NCBI GenBank assembly: GCA_965240325.2
Contig: OZ251232.1
Span: 310,001 to 374,000 of the forward strand
Direction: 5' to 3'
Source of the DNA: Rebecca billardiae RCC1528
Lineage: Eukaryota; Haptophyta
DNA: 64,000 bases
A model generated the notes under the pieces. The model was given only the letters and a program-made list of their open reading frames with translations. It had not been told where the DNA came from and searched no databases. The position numbers were made by a program, and so were the translations under genes. Below are positions 34,958-44,492 of this stretch, piece after piece; the stretch's first letter is position 1, and every line of letters begins with the position of its first letter.

Positions 34958-35139
34958 TACTATTAAAGAATAAGAGACGCACACAGCTCAGGCAGGCGAG
35001 ATTATTATAAAGTGAGCCGAACCCCATTGAATTTTGGCCATTCGGGCGACGACCGCGACGACGTCCATGGATGGCCCCTCGGCTCCACGGCGGTCGACTG
35101 CGCCCCTGTCCGTCGGCGAGCTGTCCCCCAGGCGTGGGG
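32171..35139. other. Gene-free region with palindromes and dispersed repeats
   Basis: No supportable gene. Three 22-base palindromic motifs beginning GAAGGGTGGG lie at 32444-32465, 33183-33204 and 33362-33383. An inverted copy of 37580-37815 lies at about 33430-33630, and pieces of the 4-kb foldback family lie at 34464-34560 and 34828-35006. A CCAAT-type box (AGCCAATCAGG, 32210-32220) lies upstream of PAS protein 1. Confidence 0.5.
34828..35006. repeat. Foldback-family fragments split by (TA)n
   Basis: TAAGAGACGCACACAGCTC followed by the CAGGCAGGCGAGAT block occurs twice (34828 and 34970) in the same orientation, separated by a TA run at 34868-34954. It belongs to the 4021-4411 family. Confidence 0.8.
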
Positions 35140-36099
35140 ATGGCCAAGTCCAGCTGCTCGCGCGCACCACGGCGGACGCGCGCCCTCTTCCTCCTCGCGC
35201 TCGCCCTCGAGCGCACCGCAGCGATCACGCACCTCACCCCGCGTGCGCTCACAGCTGAGCAGCTGCGCTCGCTGGGCACGCGCGGCTTTTGCGAGGCCAC
35301 AAACTGGCTGCCTGCGGCGCAAGTGGCGTCGCTCCGTGCGGATGTGATGGCCCTCGATCGCGCGGGCCTCGCCGAGGAGGCGCGCGTCGGCTCGGCCGCG
35401 ACGGAGAGGCACGACGTGCGCCGGACGCGCGTGTGCCACATCATTCCACCGCCACCTCCGTGCGCGGGCAGCGTCGATGTGCGCCTCGCGTTGTGCGCGG
35501 CCTTCGAGGGGCTGCGGGTCGAGCTCGACGGCGCACGTGAGCTCTCGCACCTCGCGACGCTCGAGCCATTCCAGACGGAGCTCCTCTACCTCCTGTACCC
35601 GCCCACGGGATTCTACGTGCGCCACCGCGACGTGCCGAGCGCACACGGCGGCTGGCGCATGGTCGGGCGCGAGGTCGCGGACGGCACGGCACTCGCGCGC
35701 TCGCAGGTGCGCCGCTCGATCTCGGTGCTTCTCTACCTCAACAGCGGCTGGGACACCGCCGAGTGGGGCGGCGCGTTGCGCGTGTACGTCGGCCAGCCCG
35801 CTGGCAGAGGCGGAGGCGATGATGGGAGGCAACCTACCGCGACCCAGGACGCCGGCGCTGAGCCCCAGCCGTCAGCGGCGGGGCGACGTGCGAGGGCTGC
35901 GGAGGCGTGCATCGACGTCAGCCCCGAGGGTGGCACCCTCGTCCTGATGCACTCGGCGCTCGTCGAGCACGAGGTGCTCACAACGCACCGCCCGAGGCAG
36001 GCGGTCGTCGGCTGGTTCAGCTCGGTGCGCCCGGCCCCAGCGGCAGCCTGGTCTGCGGCAGCGGCCGACCAGCAGACCACAATGGCTGAGCACCATTGA
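35140..36099 (+). CDS. 2-oxoglutarate/Fe(II) oxygenase, prolyl-4-hydroxylase-like
   Basis: 319 residues, single exon. The double-stranded beta-helix core has the expected metal triad. YVRHRD near residue 165 supplies HxD, and LVEHEVL near residue 279 supplies the distal His. RPRQAVVGWF near residue 290 holds the Arg that binds the 2-oxoglutarate carboxylate. The connecting strand RRSISVLLYLNSGWD, with GWD followed by WGGALRVY, is typical of prolyl-hydroxylase-type enzymes. The chosen start (MAKSSCSRAPRRTRALFLLA) gives a signal-peptide-like N-terminus, suggesting the secretory pathway, where such enzymes hydroxylate cell-wall or matrix proline. An earlier in-frame ATG lies at 35071. A Gly/Asp/Gln-rich insertion interrupts the core before the distal His. 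The substrate is not known. Confidence 0.86.
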   Translation: MAKSSCSRAPRRTRALFLLALALERTAAITHLTPRALTAEQLRSLGTRGFCEATNWLPAAQVASLRADVMALDRAGLAEEARVGSAATERHDVRRTRVCHIIPPPPPCAGSVDVRLALCAAFEGLRVELDGARELSHLATLEPFQTELLYLLYPPTGFYVRHRDVPSAHGGWRMVGREVADGTALARSQVRRSISVLLYLNSGWDTAEWGGALRVYVGQPAGRGGGDDGRQPTATQDAGAEPQPSAAGRRARAAEACIDVSPEGGTLVLMHSALVEHEVLTTHRPRQAVVGWFSSVRPAPAAAWSAAAADQQTTMAEHH

Positions 36100-36629
36100 A
36101 TCGTGATGTAAACGACGGTATAGTATCGTTTATTATTATAATTCAACAGTAAGACGGTTATTCGATTTGACGTGTGACCAGTGCGGGGAACGCCCCTACG
36201 GCCCTAGTCTTGGTCTGCCAATGCTGGCCGGGCCCGGGGCTCGGCGGGCCCCGACTCCCGCCAGTCGCCGTCACACGTGCGGCCCGCCGTGGCGGATACG
36301 GTCAGACGGGTCCGAGTGCCGCCGACGAGTACGCTCCGTTCCGGAGCTACGTGCGGCCGACCATGAGTAACCAAGAATCGCTCGCCGCGTGGATGGTGTA
36401 GGGCGCCTTCGTCGAGGTGAGCACCCAGCAGACGTCACCGCGATCCGCACTGGGCTGGCCAGCGCCGAGGAGCGCCGCGACTTACCGACTAGTGCCGCGG
36501 CGCGACTCAGCGAGCGCCTCACACCTCGGTCCGACTTTGTCTTTCAATGGCGGCCGTGTGGTGGGGGCCAGCATATTACTATTATTAGTTATTATTAGCT
36601 ACGCGGACGGCGGCGCGCGCGCTGTATAG

Positions 36630-36630
<1 letters not shown>

Positions 36631-36710
<80 letters not shown>
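36631..36710. repeat. (TA)n microsatellite
   Basis: TA run of about 80 bases with one TG interruption. The element at 36711 is inserted at its right edge. Confidence 0.95.
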
Positions 36711-37219
36711 CAGGCCATCGCGGGCAATAAGGAGCTGTCACGTTAAGAAACTGGGGCTTGCTATCTGCGGATCTGGCCTAGAAACTGAGGCTAGCGATTG
36801 GCTGGTTCGCTATACGCATAGTCACACTAAGAAACCGGGACTACGTCGTCCCGCGGCTGACGAGTGGTCCGCCGAGGGGCGAGGCGCAGTCGGCCCGTCG
36901 GGGACGCGGCGCGCGGCCCGACTACGAGTACAGGCCAAGTCCCGACTTCTCCTGATGACTGACTCCTGGCCAGTGCACCGCAGCATCCATGCAACATCAT
37001 GCCAGATTTGCTCCAAAAAGGCCCAAAATTTTCGTCGGCCTCGCCGGCCGGGCCTAAAGACTCAGCGGGGGGCTCTGCCCCCCTGGGCCCCCCGCGCCTG
37101 CGCGGCGGGCGGACCTAGCTAAGAAACTGAGACTCCGTAGGCGCTCGGGCTCCCGAACGGCTAAGAAACTGAGGCTAGCCGTGAGATCTGTCTGACTTCT
37201 TATTGCCCGCGATTGCCTG
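36711..37219. mobile_element. Short TIR element next to (TA)n
   Basis: Starts CAGGCCATCGCGGGCAATAA and ends with the near reverse complement TTATTGCCCGCGATTGCCTG at 37219, a 20-base inverted repeat with one mismatch. The left ~235 bases recur at 28794-29028. The target is TA-rich, so a duplication cannot be delimited. Internal motif AAGAAACTGRGGCTWGC recurs several times. No coding capacity. Confidence 0.75.
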
Positions 37220-37579
37220 TATATGAGAAAATTAAAAGCTGCGCGGGTGAGTAAGTGCGCCGCCCAGTGGCAGTGCCACCCGGACTGTGAATTAGTGTAG
37301 ACCGCTAGTATAGAGACTGCCTCTATAATCTGTGGAGATCCGCGGTCCCTGACCGGGAGAGTCCTGCTGGCTGAGTGGCTGATATGCTCGTAAGCGCACG
37401 CACCCACGGCAGCTCCCCGGTTCGGCCCGCCTCACGGCGGCGGCGGGACCAGCCACGGCATTGGGCGGGACGACACCGCGGAAGATGACCGGAACCGTCC
37501 GCGCTGCGCGCAGTCCGCCGTGATTTCCGTAGTTATATATATAATAATTCGATCGAATATTTGCCGTCACGCGGCAGCA

Positions 37580-37815
37580 GTGGCAGTCTGACATCCGGAC
37601 CTGCACCATCCGGCCCTCGCTCGGGGCACAGCAGGGCCATGCGAGCCGCGCAGCGCGCAGGTGGACCGCGCTCCAGCAGCTCAAGGCCGCGCTCAAGCTA
37701 ATTACTCGATCGGCGGCCGGGACCCCCGGGTCCGGGCCGGCAGCGGCTATGTCTCTGCCACCAACGCCGACTTCGTGTCGACGATCGGGCACTGCCGCCG
37801 ACGAATCATATCAGG
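37580..37815. repeat. Dispersed repeat, inverted partner of 33430-33630
   Basis: Shared sequence includes GACATCCGGACCTGCACC, CATGCGAGCCGCGCAGCG and CTCCAGCAGCTCAAGGC, which appear in reverse complement at about 33500-33625. The pair brackets the oxygenase gene in opposite orientation. Confidence 0.75.
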
Positions 37816-38017
37816 AGACCCGCGTCGTCCTACCTGTGTCGTTAAATCATAGAATGAGTCTGGCAGATCGCGTAAAAAAAAACATGATGAGATCATGCGC
37901 GGCCGTGACTGCGACGGCTCTCGAGCTGCGGCCTCTAGTCTCTACGGTGCGGAGAGCCGTCCGTCGCGCATGCAAGCCGTGTTCGGTCACAGGCCGTGCG
38001 GGTTGACAGGGGCCAGG

Positions 38018-39088
38018 CTACGCCACCGGGTTGGCCAGAGCCGCGCGGTGGAGCACGATGCGCGCGTCCGAGCGCTGCATCATGGCGCGGTAGGCTGCGA
38101 TCTCGTCGTCTTCGTCGTCATCGTCGGCCATCATGAACATGTCGGGACCGAGGGTGCGCTGGCGGCGGCGTGTAGCGCGGCGAGCGATGGCACCGTCACG
38201 CAGGGCGCTGAAATCGTCGCCACCGACGGTGAAGCGAAGCGGCATCGCGGGGGCGCGTGGCGCCGCCTCTGGCGAGCCGTCGTCCGCTGCGCGCGATCCA
38301 AAGCGCGCGCGTGCCGGCGGCGTCCGCGGTGAGCGCGCCGATCGCGGCGAGGTGCGCAGCCCGGCGATTTCGCGCTGCGTGAGCGAGCGCAGTGTCGGCC
38401 GAAACGAGCGTCGAGGGAACCGTGCCGAAGCCTGTGGCGATGGGCAGCCCGACGAGTCGTCGCTCGCCCGTGTCTCGCCCGCGGCGCTTGCTGTGCTCGA
38501 GCGGCACGACCGCATGCCGCCGCGCGCGCTCACGACGAGGGAGGCTGCGACGAGGGCCTGCACGGAGCCGTCGTCTGCGAAGACGGGCCCGATGACCAGG
38601 TGGTGCTGAAGCGGCGTGCGCGTGCTCGTCGTGTAGTTCGTCGCGGTGCCGCAGTCCAGCCACTGCGAGAGCGCGCCATCCGCGGCGCTCGCCGCGTGCA
38701 GCTTGTCGCGCACGGCGGAGTTCGAGCTCTGATCGCCCGCGATCACGTCGAGTGTGCTGCCCACGGCCGCGTGCGCATCGACCTCCCACGTGCGGCACCA
38801 CGCGTCGTTCGCCGCGCGGATCACGTAGGGCGGCTCGGGCGACGTCACGACGCAGCACACGCGCAGCGGCTCGTCGGCGCGCGCTCCGGCCGATGCGCCG
38901 TCCTGCTGTGCCGGCGGCGGGACAGCAGCCTTGAGGATGGGCAGCGCCGGGGCATACAGCTCGGGGTTGATGGGTGGCACCGTGTCGGAGGCCGCCATGC
39001 CGTTGCTTTCGGCGGCCGATTCCCCGGTGGCTGATGCGGGCGCGGGCGCCGCCCAGTGCGCGGCCAAGCAGGTCAGCGCAGCGTCCAA
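38018..39088 (-). CDS. LOV-like PAS protein 2
   Basis: 356 residues, single exon. PAS core at about residues 75-190: CCVVTSPEPPYVIRAANDA with WCRTWEVDAHAAVGSTLDVI, then DQSSNSAVRDKLHAA, and CGTATNYTTSTRTPLQHHLV with IGPVFADDGSV. The SSNSAVRDKLHAA stretch matches the LOV helix that follows the GPxTD loop. The flavin-adduct Cys position is occupied by Thr (STLDVI), so classical LOV photochemistry is not expected. The tail carries an acidic DDDDEDDE run and SDARIVLHRA, a motif shared with paralog 3. It is read divergently from that paralog. Met-31 (MAASDTV) is another plausible start. Confidence 0.84.
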   Translation of the reverse strand: MDAALTCLAAHWAAPAPASATGESAAESNGMAASDTVPPINPELYAPALPILKAAVPPPAQQDGASAGARADEPLRVCCVVTSPEPPYVIRAANDAWCRTWEVDAHAAVGSTLDVIAGDQSSNSAVRDKLHAASAADGALSQWLDCGTATNYTTSTRTPLQHHLVIGPVFADDGSVQALVAASLVVSARGGMRSCRSSTASAAGETRASDDSSGCPSPQASARFPRRSFRPTLRSLTQREIAGLRTSPRSARSPRTPPARARFGSRAADDGSPEAAPRAPAMPLRFTVGGDDFSALRDGAIARRATRRRQRTLGPDMFMMADDDDEDDEIAAYRAMMQRSDARIVLHRAALANPVA

Positions 39089-39679
39089 CCAAGGTGCACT
39101 TGCTCTTGATCACGGCATCACCAACCGTCGTCGTGCCAAAGGATCCTCTAATTAGCGTGGCGGGTAGGTCGTTGAAAGCTCAATAAGTGATCTTCGGCGA
39201 GGTCGCCGAGATGATATCTCCATCAATAATCAAGCGCTCGCTTTCATTGATCAAAGGAATCCAACTTCGAATCGGCGGGATCTGTGGCACTGTTCAGGGT
39301 TCGCGCATCTTCGGCACCGCAGGTTCGAGAGCAACAGCGCTGATGACATCTCGCGCATTTTCCCGCCACGAGCCCTAGTCATTATCACGTTCAATAGGCG
39401 TTCAAATGGTGTCTGTCATTAGTTGGATTCATCTATGCCTCATTTGCAGCGCACCTCTGCGCGGGCTCTCGAAGGCATCTTCGAGAATCTCGCGGGCATC
39501 TGTGCCTTGGCGATTGAGCAGCGACGAAATCTGTCCCGCACTCCCGCCTTCGAGATTCCTCTCGGCCGCGTAATTTACCCCGCCGCCGAGGCGACTTCGT
39601 GCCCAGTGGCTGCAATACGCGTCATCAGCACCACACACCTTGAGGCCACCGCCCAGGCGTTGGGCCTCGCTCCGCAACC
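39089..39679. promoter_or_regulatory. Divergent intergenic region of the PAS pair
   Basis: 591 bp separate the two divergent PAS starts. CATTTTCCCGCCAC at 39356-39369 contains the E2F-type core TTTCCCGCC. The rest is AT-balanced, unlike the genes. Shared regulation is an inference from the geometry. Confidence 0.45.
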
Positions 39680-40744
39680 ATGTCGGAAGCCATCACGACG
39701 CGCATGATCGAGCCGGCGCTCGCGATGCTCGGCATTGACAGCGCCGATGCGCATGCGCGCGCAAGCCTCTGCTGCGTCCTCACCTCGACGAGCGCACCGC
39801 ACGTGATCCGCGCGGTCGACGACGCTTGGTGCCGCACGTGGGAGGTGCAGCCTCAGGACGCGGCGGGCAAGACACTTGAGCTCATCGCGGGCCCGCGGAG
39901 CTCGAATGGGCTCGTCGGGTCCAAGCTCGCGGCACACACGCCTCCAGCGAAGGCCGCCGCCTCGTCTAGCGCGCGCCCTGCGCCGCTCGCGACGTGGGTG
40001 GACTGCGGCAAGGCCGTCAACTACACGACGCGCTCGTGTGCATCTGTCGAGCACCACCTCGTGATCGGGCCGGTGCTCGACGAGCAGGGCCAGGTGGAGG
40101 CGCTGGTCGGCGTCTCCCGCATCCTCTCCGTCATCGACGACGCGCCCGCTGCCGCCACCTCCGCCATCGGCGCGCCCGCGCAGCCTGACGAGCCGCTCTT
40201 CGCATCCTTCATCAGCAAGCAGCCGCCCCGTGCGACTGCCCAGCTCTTCGCGACGGCGTTCTCGCGCTCGGCGACGTCGGCATCGGAGGCGTCGACGTCG
40301 AAGCGCCCGTCCGGTCGCTTCGCGCGCTTCAGCTTCAAGCCTCAGCTCCGGCGCAAGCCTGCGCGCCCCGCGGCGACGGGCACGCCCAAGATGCCGATCC
40401 GCTTCTCGCGGCGCGCGTCCGCGCGCATCGCGTCGCCGGTGAGCAGCGCGCACTCCGCGGACGACTCGGAGAGCCCGCCGCTCTCCCCGCCAGAGCGCAA
40501 CGTGTCCTACGCGGACATGCTCGCCGAGAGCGAGCGCACCCTCGCGAAGGATGAGCTCTTGTTCCGCCACATGCTGGAGCGCACGGACGTGCGCATCGTG
40601 CTCGCGAGCTTGCGCGCCTGCTCGTCGCCGAGCGCGCAGCGGGCTGCTGGGCTGCCCGTGCCGCGGGCCATGGGCGACGCGTTCAAGTTCAACCGCAGCG
40701 GTCGGATGCCCGGCGCGCCCGTCGCGCGCCGGCGGCTCTTATAG
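39680..40744 (+). CDS. LOV-like PAS protein 3
   Basis: 354 residues, single exon. PAS core at about residues 29-145: CCVLTSTSAPHVIRAVDDA with WCRTWEVQPQDAAGKTLELI, then GPRSSNGLVGSKL, then VNYTTRSCASVEHHLVIGPV and VEALVGVSRIL. The LOV photo-adduct Cys is replaced (GKTLELI). Ser/Arg-rich linkers follow. A conserved tail, NVSYADMLAESERTLAKDEL then RHMLERTDVRIVLASL, is also recognisable in paralogs 1 and 2. The short N-terminus with one PAS domain and no kinase, bZIP or other output domain suggests an adaptor or sensor acting through partner proteins. Function unknown. Confidence 0.86.
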   Translation: MSEAITTRMIEPALAMLGIDSADAHARASLCCVLTSTSAPHVIRAVDDAWCRTWEVQPQDAAGKTLELIAGPRSSNGLVGSKLAAHTPPAKAAASSSARPAPLATWVDCGKAVNYTTRSCASVEHHLVIGPVLDEQGQVEALVGVSRILSVIDDAPAAATSAIGAPAQPDEPLFASFISKQPPRATAQLFATAFSRSATSASEASTSKRPSGRFARFSFKPQLRRKPARPAATGTPKMPIRFSRRASARIASPVSSAHSADDSESPPLSPPERNVSYADMLAESERTLAKDELLFRHMLERTDVRIVLASLRACSSPSAQRAAGLPVPRAMGDAFKFNRSGRMPGAPVARRRLL

Positions 40745-41747
40745 ACGACCGCCGTCGAGCTCGTGTTGGAGGCCGGGACACGCACGGGCGACGGCCCTGG
40801 CGACTCGTTCGAATGGGCCGGACGACACCGGGGCGACGCGGACAGCGGCTGCCAGCGATCGCGGACAGCCACTGCCAGCCGTGACTCGTGAGCTGACAGG
40901 CCGGCGGATGCGCCATAGAATAGATCGAATTGTAATACGTCTGCTAATGAACTCGCGGCGCTGCCAGTCGTGCCCAGTCCGCCACCGGGCCGCAATGTAA
41001 GTCGGCAGTCACTCACTCAGTGACTCCGCCGTCGGCAGTGTCACCGTCTGTACTATATTATATATAATGACTAATGAGCCTCCGCCCGTAGTCCGTCCGG
41101 GCCGTGAATGTGAGTCATCGGGCGGTAGGCGGCGGGTAGTATAAGTAGTGTAGTACTACTGTATTCTGTAAGCACTCTATAAGCTTCTAGTGACTCACTC
41201 GCGCCGTACGTCTACTAGTATACTGCCGCTTCCGCAGACCGCGGCGGGCGGCGCAGGCGGGTCAGCGGGCGCAGCCTGCTAGTGCTTAACTGAGTACACG
41301 TGATGACGAACCGTTTATCACTATCAGCTAAATAACGCCAATATGACCGTGAACCGGGCGTAACGGCTTATTCCGCGCGGCCTGATTGTCTGAGACGAAT
41401 CAGACTGTCAGTCAAAGGGCTAGGCTGTCCGTGAGAGAGTCGGTCTGAGTCGGAGTCACTCGGATGAGGCTTCACAGTAGACGGTGTCGCCGCGTATAGC
41501 ATCTGATTGATGACTAGCTAGTAGACGACCCGTATCTCAGAGTCTCAGACATTTATCAATCGTCAGTCTCACACATTAAATCTCTGAGACTGAGATCGCG
41601 GAATAATATATATTATATTATTAATTATATATTATATTCTTCTGCTAATACAGTCTAGTCAGAAGTCAGAGCCTTTACCTTAGCACTCATCATCAACATC
41701 ATCGTCACCGCGCACACGATCGACACACATTCACACGAATAACTACG
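40745..41747. other. Gene-free spacer
   Basis: No gene seen. AT-rich palindromic stretches lie at 41053-41068 and 41600-41640. The stretch just before 41748 is the 3' flank of the next minus-strand gene. Confidence 0.5.
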
Positions 41748-43622
41748 TCACAGCGCAGGCTTCGTCAGGTTGAAGACCAGCGTGGACAGTCGGTCCTCCG
41801 CGCGCGCCAGGTCGGCTGCAGTGAGCACCGCCGGCTCCACCAGCCCCGGCGCGACGCTCGCTGCCAAGTCGTCGGCTCCTGGCGTCGCCTCGTCCGCCGC
41901 GCCGCTGGCGCCGCCGGCTTGCAAGGCAGTTCGCCCGCTCCCGCCCCCGGCGGAGCCCCCGCCGTCCGCCGCGCCCTCGCCGCTCGCGGGCGCGTCCTCC
42001 GCGCCGAGCATGCGGTCGATCACGCGCCTGGCGATGTCCTTGATCACCGAGCCGCCGGCGGACACGTCGGCGCCGGACGGCGCGTCCGGCCCGGGGTCGA
42101 TGCCCGCGGGCGTGAGGCGCGAGGAGCAGTGCACCATGTCCGAGAGCTTCGAGATCGCCCCCTTTTCGCCTCCCTCCATCGCCCGCCACGCGCACGCGAG
42201 GAAGACGGACGCGTTGCCCAGCAACGGCGGCGCGGCCTCGAGCGACGAGCCCGCGTACACGCGCGCGCGCATCGCCATGAGGACCTGCTGCAGCATGCAC
42301 TGCTCCGACGCGGCGTTGAAGCCCTTCGGCCCGTCGCGCGCTAAGCGCACGCGCGCCAGCTCCGCCTCGCTCGAGCCGCGCACGTACAGCTCGGGCAGCC
42401 TCCCCTCGTCCAGCACGGTCGCCGTCAGGTTGGCCAGCAGCCCCGGGTCTTCGTGCTTCGTCACCACCACGTCCACGACGAGCTCGAGCGGCTCGGCGGC
42501 GGGGGTGGCGGGCTCGGCGTGCGCGCCCGGGGCGCTGGGCGCCCCCGCCGCCCCGCCCGCCGCCCCCGGCTTGCCCACGACCCCTCCGCCCGCCCCGCCG
42601 TCGCCGCCGCCGCCCTCGTCGCCGCCGCCGTGCTTGTGCCGCCTGCTGTGCCGCGCGCCCAGCAGCTGCGGCCGCGAGCTGTCAGCCGCGGCGGCGGCGG
42701 CGGCGGCGACGTCGGCGGCGGAAGCGACGCGGCGGACGAGCGCGGGGCGCGCGGAGACCTGCGCGATCGACACGAGCTCCCCCGCCGGCGCGTTCGCCAG
42801 CCCGCCCACCAGCAGCTCGGTCGAGACGGGCGGCAGGCTCGCGAGCAGCGGCATGGCCCTGAGGGTCTGCGTGAGCGTGATCGACACGTGCAGCCGCTCG
42901 GGGGAGGCCCAGTGGATCTTGAGGGAGTGCGAGAGGGCGCCGGCGTCGACGTGCACCGCGAGGCGCTGCCCGCAGCCGCACCGCCTCTCCCGCGCCGCCA
43001 GCGCCTCGCCCTTCTCCTCCTCCGTCAGCGGCGGCGGCGGCGGCTGGTTGAGCGACACGCCCACCGCCAGCTTGAGCGGCACGGAGAGCGGCAGCCCGAA
43101 GAAGGCCGAGGTGCTCGCCGCGCCGTGGAGGGTGAGCGCGATGCGGTCGTCCTGGAACCTCGCCGACGGCGCGCCCCGCCCGTCCCCCGGCCCGTTGATC
43201 GCGCGCGTTGCCAGCTCGCCCAGCGCGCTCGCGTTGATCACCTCGACCAGCGCGGACACGTTCCACACGTGCTCGCCGTGCGCCACCTCTTGCGCGGGGA
43301 TGCGCATGCGCACCATCGGCTTGTCGATGGTCTGCAAGTCGCTCACGTCGATCAGCAGCGGGTCAGCGCGCACGCGCACCTTCGACGGCGAGTACACGCG
43401 CATGATCGCGTTGACGCGCACGAGCTCGGCGCAGAGCGGCCCGACGTCGACCTCGACGAGCGTGATCGAGAGGCAAGGCACGATCTGCAGCAGAGCGGCG
43501 AGGGCGTAGAGCACGTACGCGACCAGCGGGACCGTGAGGTAGCAGCAGACCACGCCCGGCGCGGGCAAGCGTCGTCTGAGCTGCTGCCACTTTTCGGTGC
43601 CCGCGCGGCCGTCGACCGCCAT
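41748..43622 (-). CDS. Single-pass membrane protein with LEA/DUF3712-like ectodomain
   Basis: 624 residues from the chosen start MAVDGRAGTEKWQQLRRRL. The frame is open further upstream to 43805. A basic N-tail leads into one strong membrane segment, VVCCYLTVPLVAYVLYALAA. Next comes a long predicted beta-rich region, including VRVRADPLLIDVSDLQTI and PMVRMRIPAQEVAHGEHVW, then VNASALGELATRAI. This order resembles DUF3712/LEA-2-like proteins that are anchored to a membrane and exposed on the other face, but the similarity is by pattern only. Low-complexity Ala, His/Gly and Pro/Ala stretches interrupt the centre. A second conserved-looking block is VRLARDGPKGFNAASEQCML. The function is unknown. 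The chosen start gives the usual short cytosolic tail before the membrane segment. Confidence 0.72.
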   Translation of the reverse strand: MAVDGRAGTEKWQQLRRRLPAPGVVCCYLTVPLVAYVLYALAALLQIVPCLSITLVEVDVGPLCAELVRVNAIMRVYSPSKVRVRADPLLIDVSDLQTIDKPMVRMRIPAQEVAHGEHVWNVSALVEVINASALGELATRAINGPGDGRGAPSARFQDDRIALTLHGAASTSAFFGLPLSVPLKLAVGVSLNQPPPPPLTEEEKGEALAARERRCGCGQRLAVHVDAGALSHSLKIHWASPERLHVSITLTQTLRAMPLLASLPPVSTELLVGGLANAPAGELVSIAQVSARPALVRRVASAADVAAAAAAAADSSRPQLLGARHSRRHKHGGGDEGGGGDGGAGGGVVGKPGAAGGAAGAPSAPGAHAEPATPAAEPLELVVDVVVTKHEDPGLLANLTATVLDEGRLPELYVRGSSEAELARVRLARDGPKGFNAASEQCMLQQVLMAMRARVYAGSSLEAAPPLLGNASVFLACAWRAMEGGEKGAISKLSDMVHCSSRLTPAGIDPGPDAPSGADVSAGGSVIKDIARRVIDRMLGAEDAPASGEGAADGGGSAGGGSGRTALQAGGASGAADEATPGADDLAASVAPGLVEPAVLTAADLARAEDRLSTLVFNLTKPAL

Positions 43623-43668
43623 GATGGCGAGCTCTTCGCGTCGAAAATTGGTCAGCACGATCGAGATC

Positions 43669-44001
43669 ATGATTCTCACCGGTGAGACTGGCCAGCAGAT
43701 TTCACCCCTTGGTGGCCTCCCCCCGCCACCCCAGCCGCCAACCGCGGCCGCGCCGTCGGACGGGCCCGAGGTGCAACAGGCCAGGCCGGCGCTCGGAGAG
43801 TCCAACTACCGCCTGGTCCTGCCCCCCGGCGCCGCGGCAGCCGGCAAGCGCGCGGCGACCGAGCCGTCCACGCCGGCGGAGGAGGATGGGCCCTCCTCCG
43901 CTGGCGGGAGCGACGCCAAGCCGGCCAAGCAGGCTCGCACCGCGTCCCTCGGCGACCCCCCCCGTGACCTGGCTGCCGCCGTGCCGCAGTCGCTGGCGTA
44001 G
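43669..44001 (+). CDS. Small Pro/Ala-rich open frame, doubtful
   Basis: 110 residues from MILTGETGQQISPLGGLPPP, overlapping only the extended 5' reading of the opposite-strand gene. The composition (Pro/Ala/Lys, KPAKQART near the end) could be a small nuclear protein or chance. The frame ends in TAG at 43999-44001. The same frame reopens downstream into an Asp-rich octapeptide repeat (44071-44181). No family is recognised. Confidence 0.35.
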   Translation: MILTGETGQQISPLGGLPPPPQPPTAAAPSDGPEVQQARPALGESNYRLVLPPGAAAAGKRAATEPSTPAEEDGPSSAGGSDAKPAKQARTASLGDPPRDLAAAVPQSLA

Positions 44002-44070
44002 AGCCGCGCGCGGCGCTGGCGCGCCAGACGCGCCCGGTTGGGCAGCGCAGGCACCCTCAGCGGCCAGGAC

Positions 44071-44181
44071 GACGACTTCCTCAACGGCAAGGGCGACGAC
44101 TTCCTCTGCGGCCAGGGCGACGACTTCCTCAACGGCAAGGACGACGACTTCCTCAACGGCAAGGGCGACTACTCCCTCAAC
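44071..44181 (+). repeat. 24-bp tandem repeat encoding DDFLNGKG
   Basis: Four full units and one partial: 44071-44094, 44095-44118, 44119-44142, 44143-44166 and 44167-44181. In the frame of the preceding open frame they read DDFLNGKG, DDFLCGQG, DDFLNGKD, DDFLNGKG. This resembles calcium-binding RTX repeats with one Gly missing per unit; any function is speculative. Confidence 0.85.
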
Positions 44182-44492
44182 TCGGCAAGGCCACTAGGCC
44201 GCGCACACCGGCCCGGGCGACCACATCCACTACCTGCACTACGGCATCAACTTGAACAGCCTCGGACGACGACGACGCGGGCAACTACATGATGACCAAG
44301 GCCGACGACGACTGCAAAACAGCGGCATCCCCGGGCGCCTACTACCTCAGTGACCGTGTGATCAGCATCGGTTACGACGACTCCCTCACCCGCGGCCAAC
44401 GCGCTCCGACATCCTCCATTAACTCCATTCAGTACTTCGACAGACGAATCAGGAGAGCTGCGCCCTCGTGCCTGTGTCTTTAAATCATAGAA

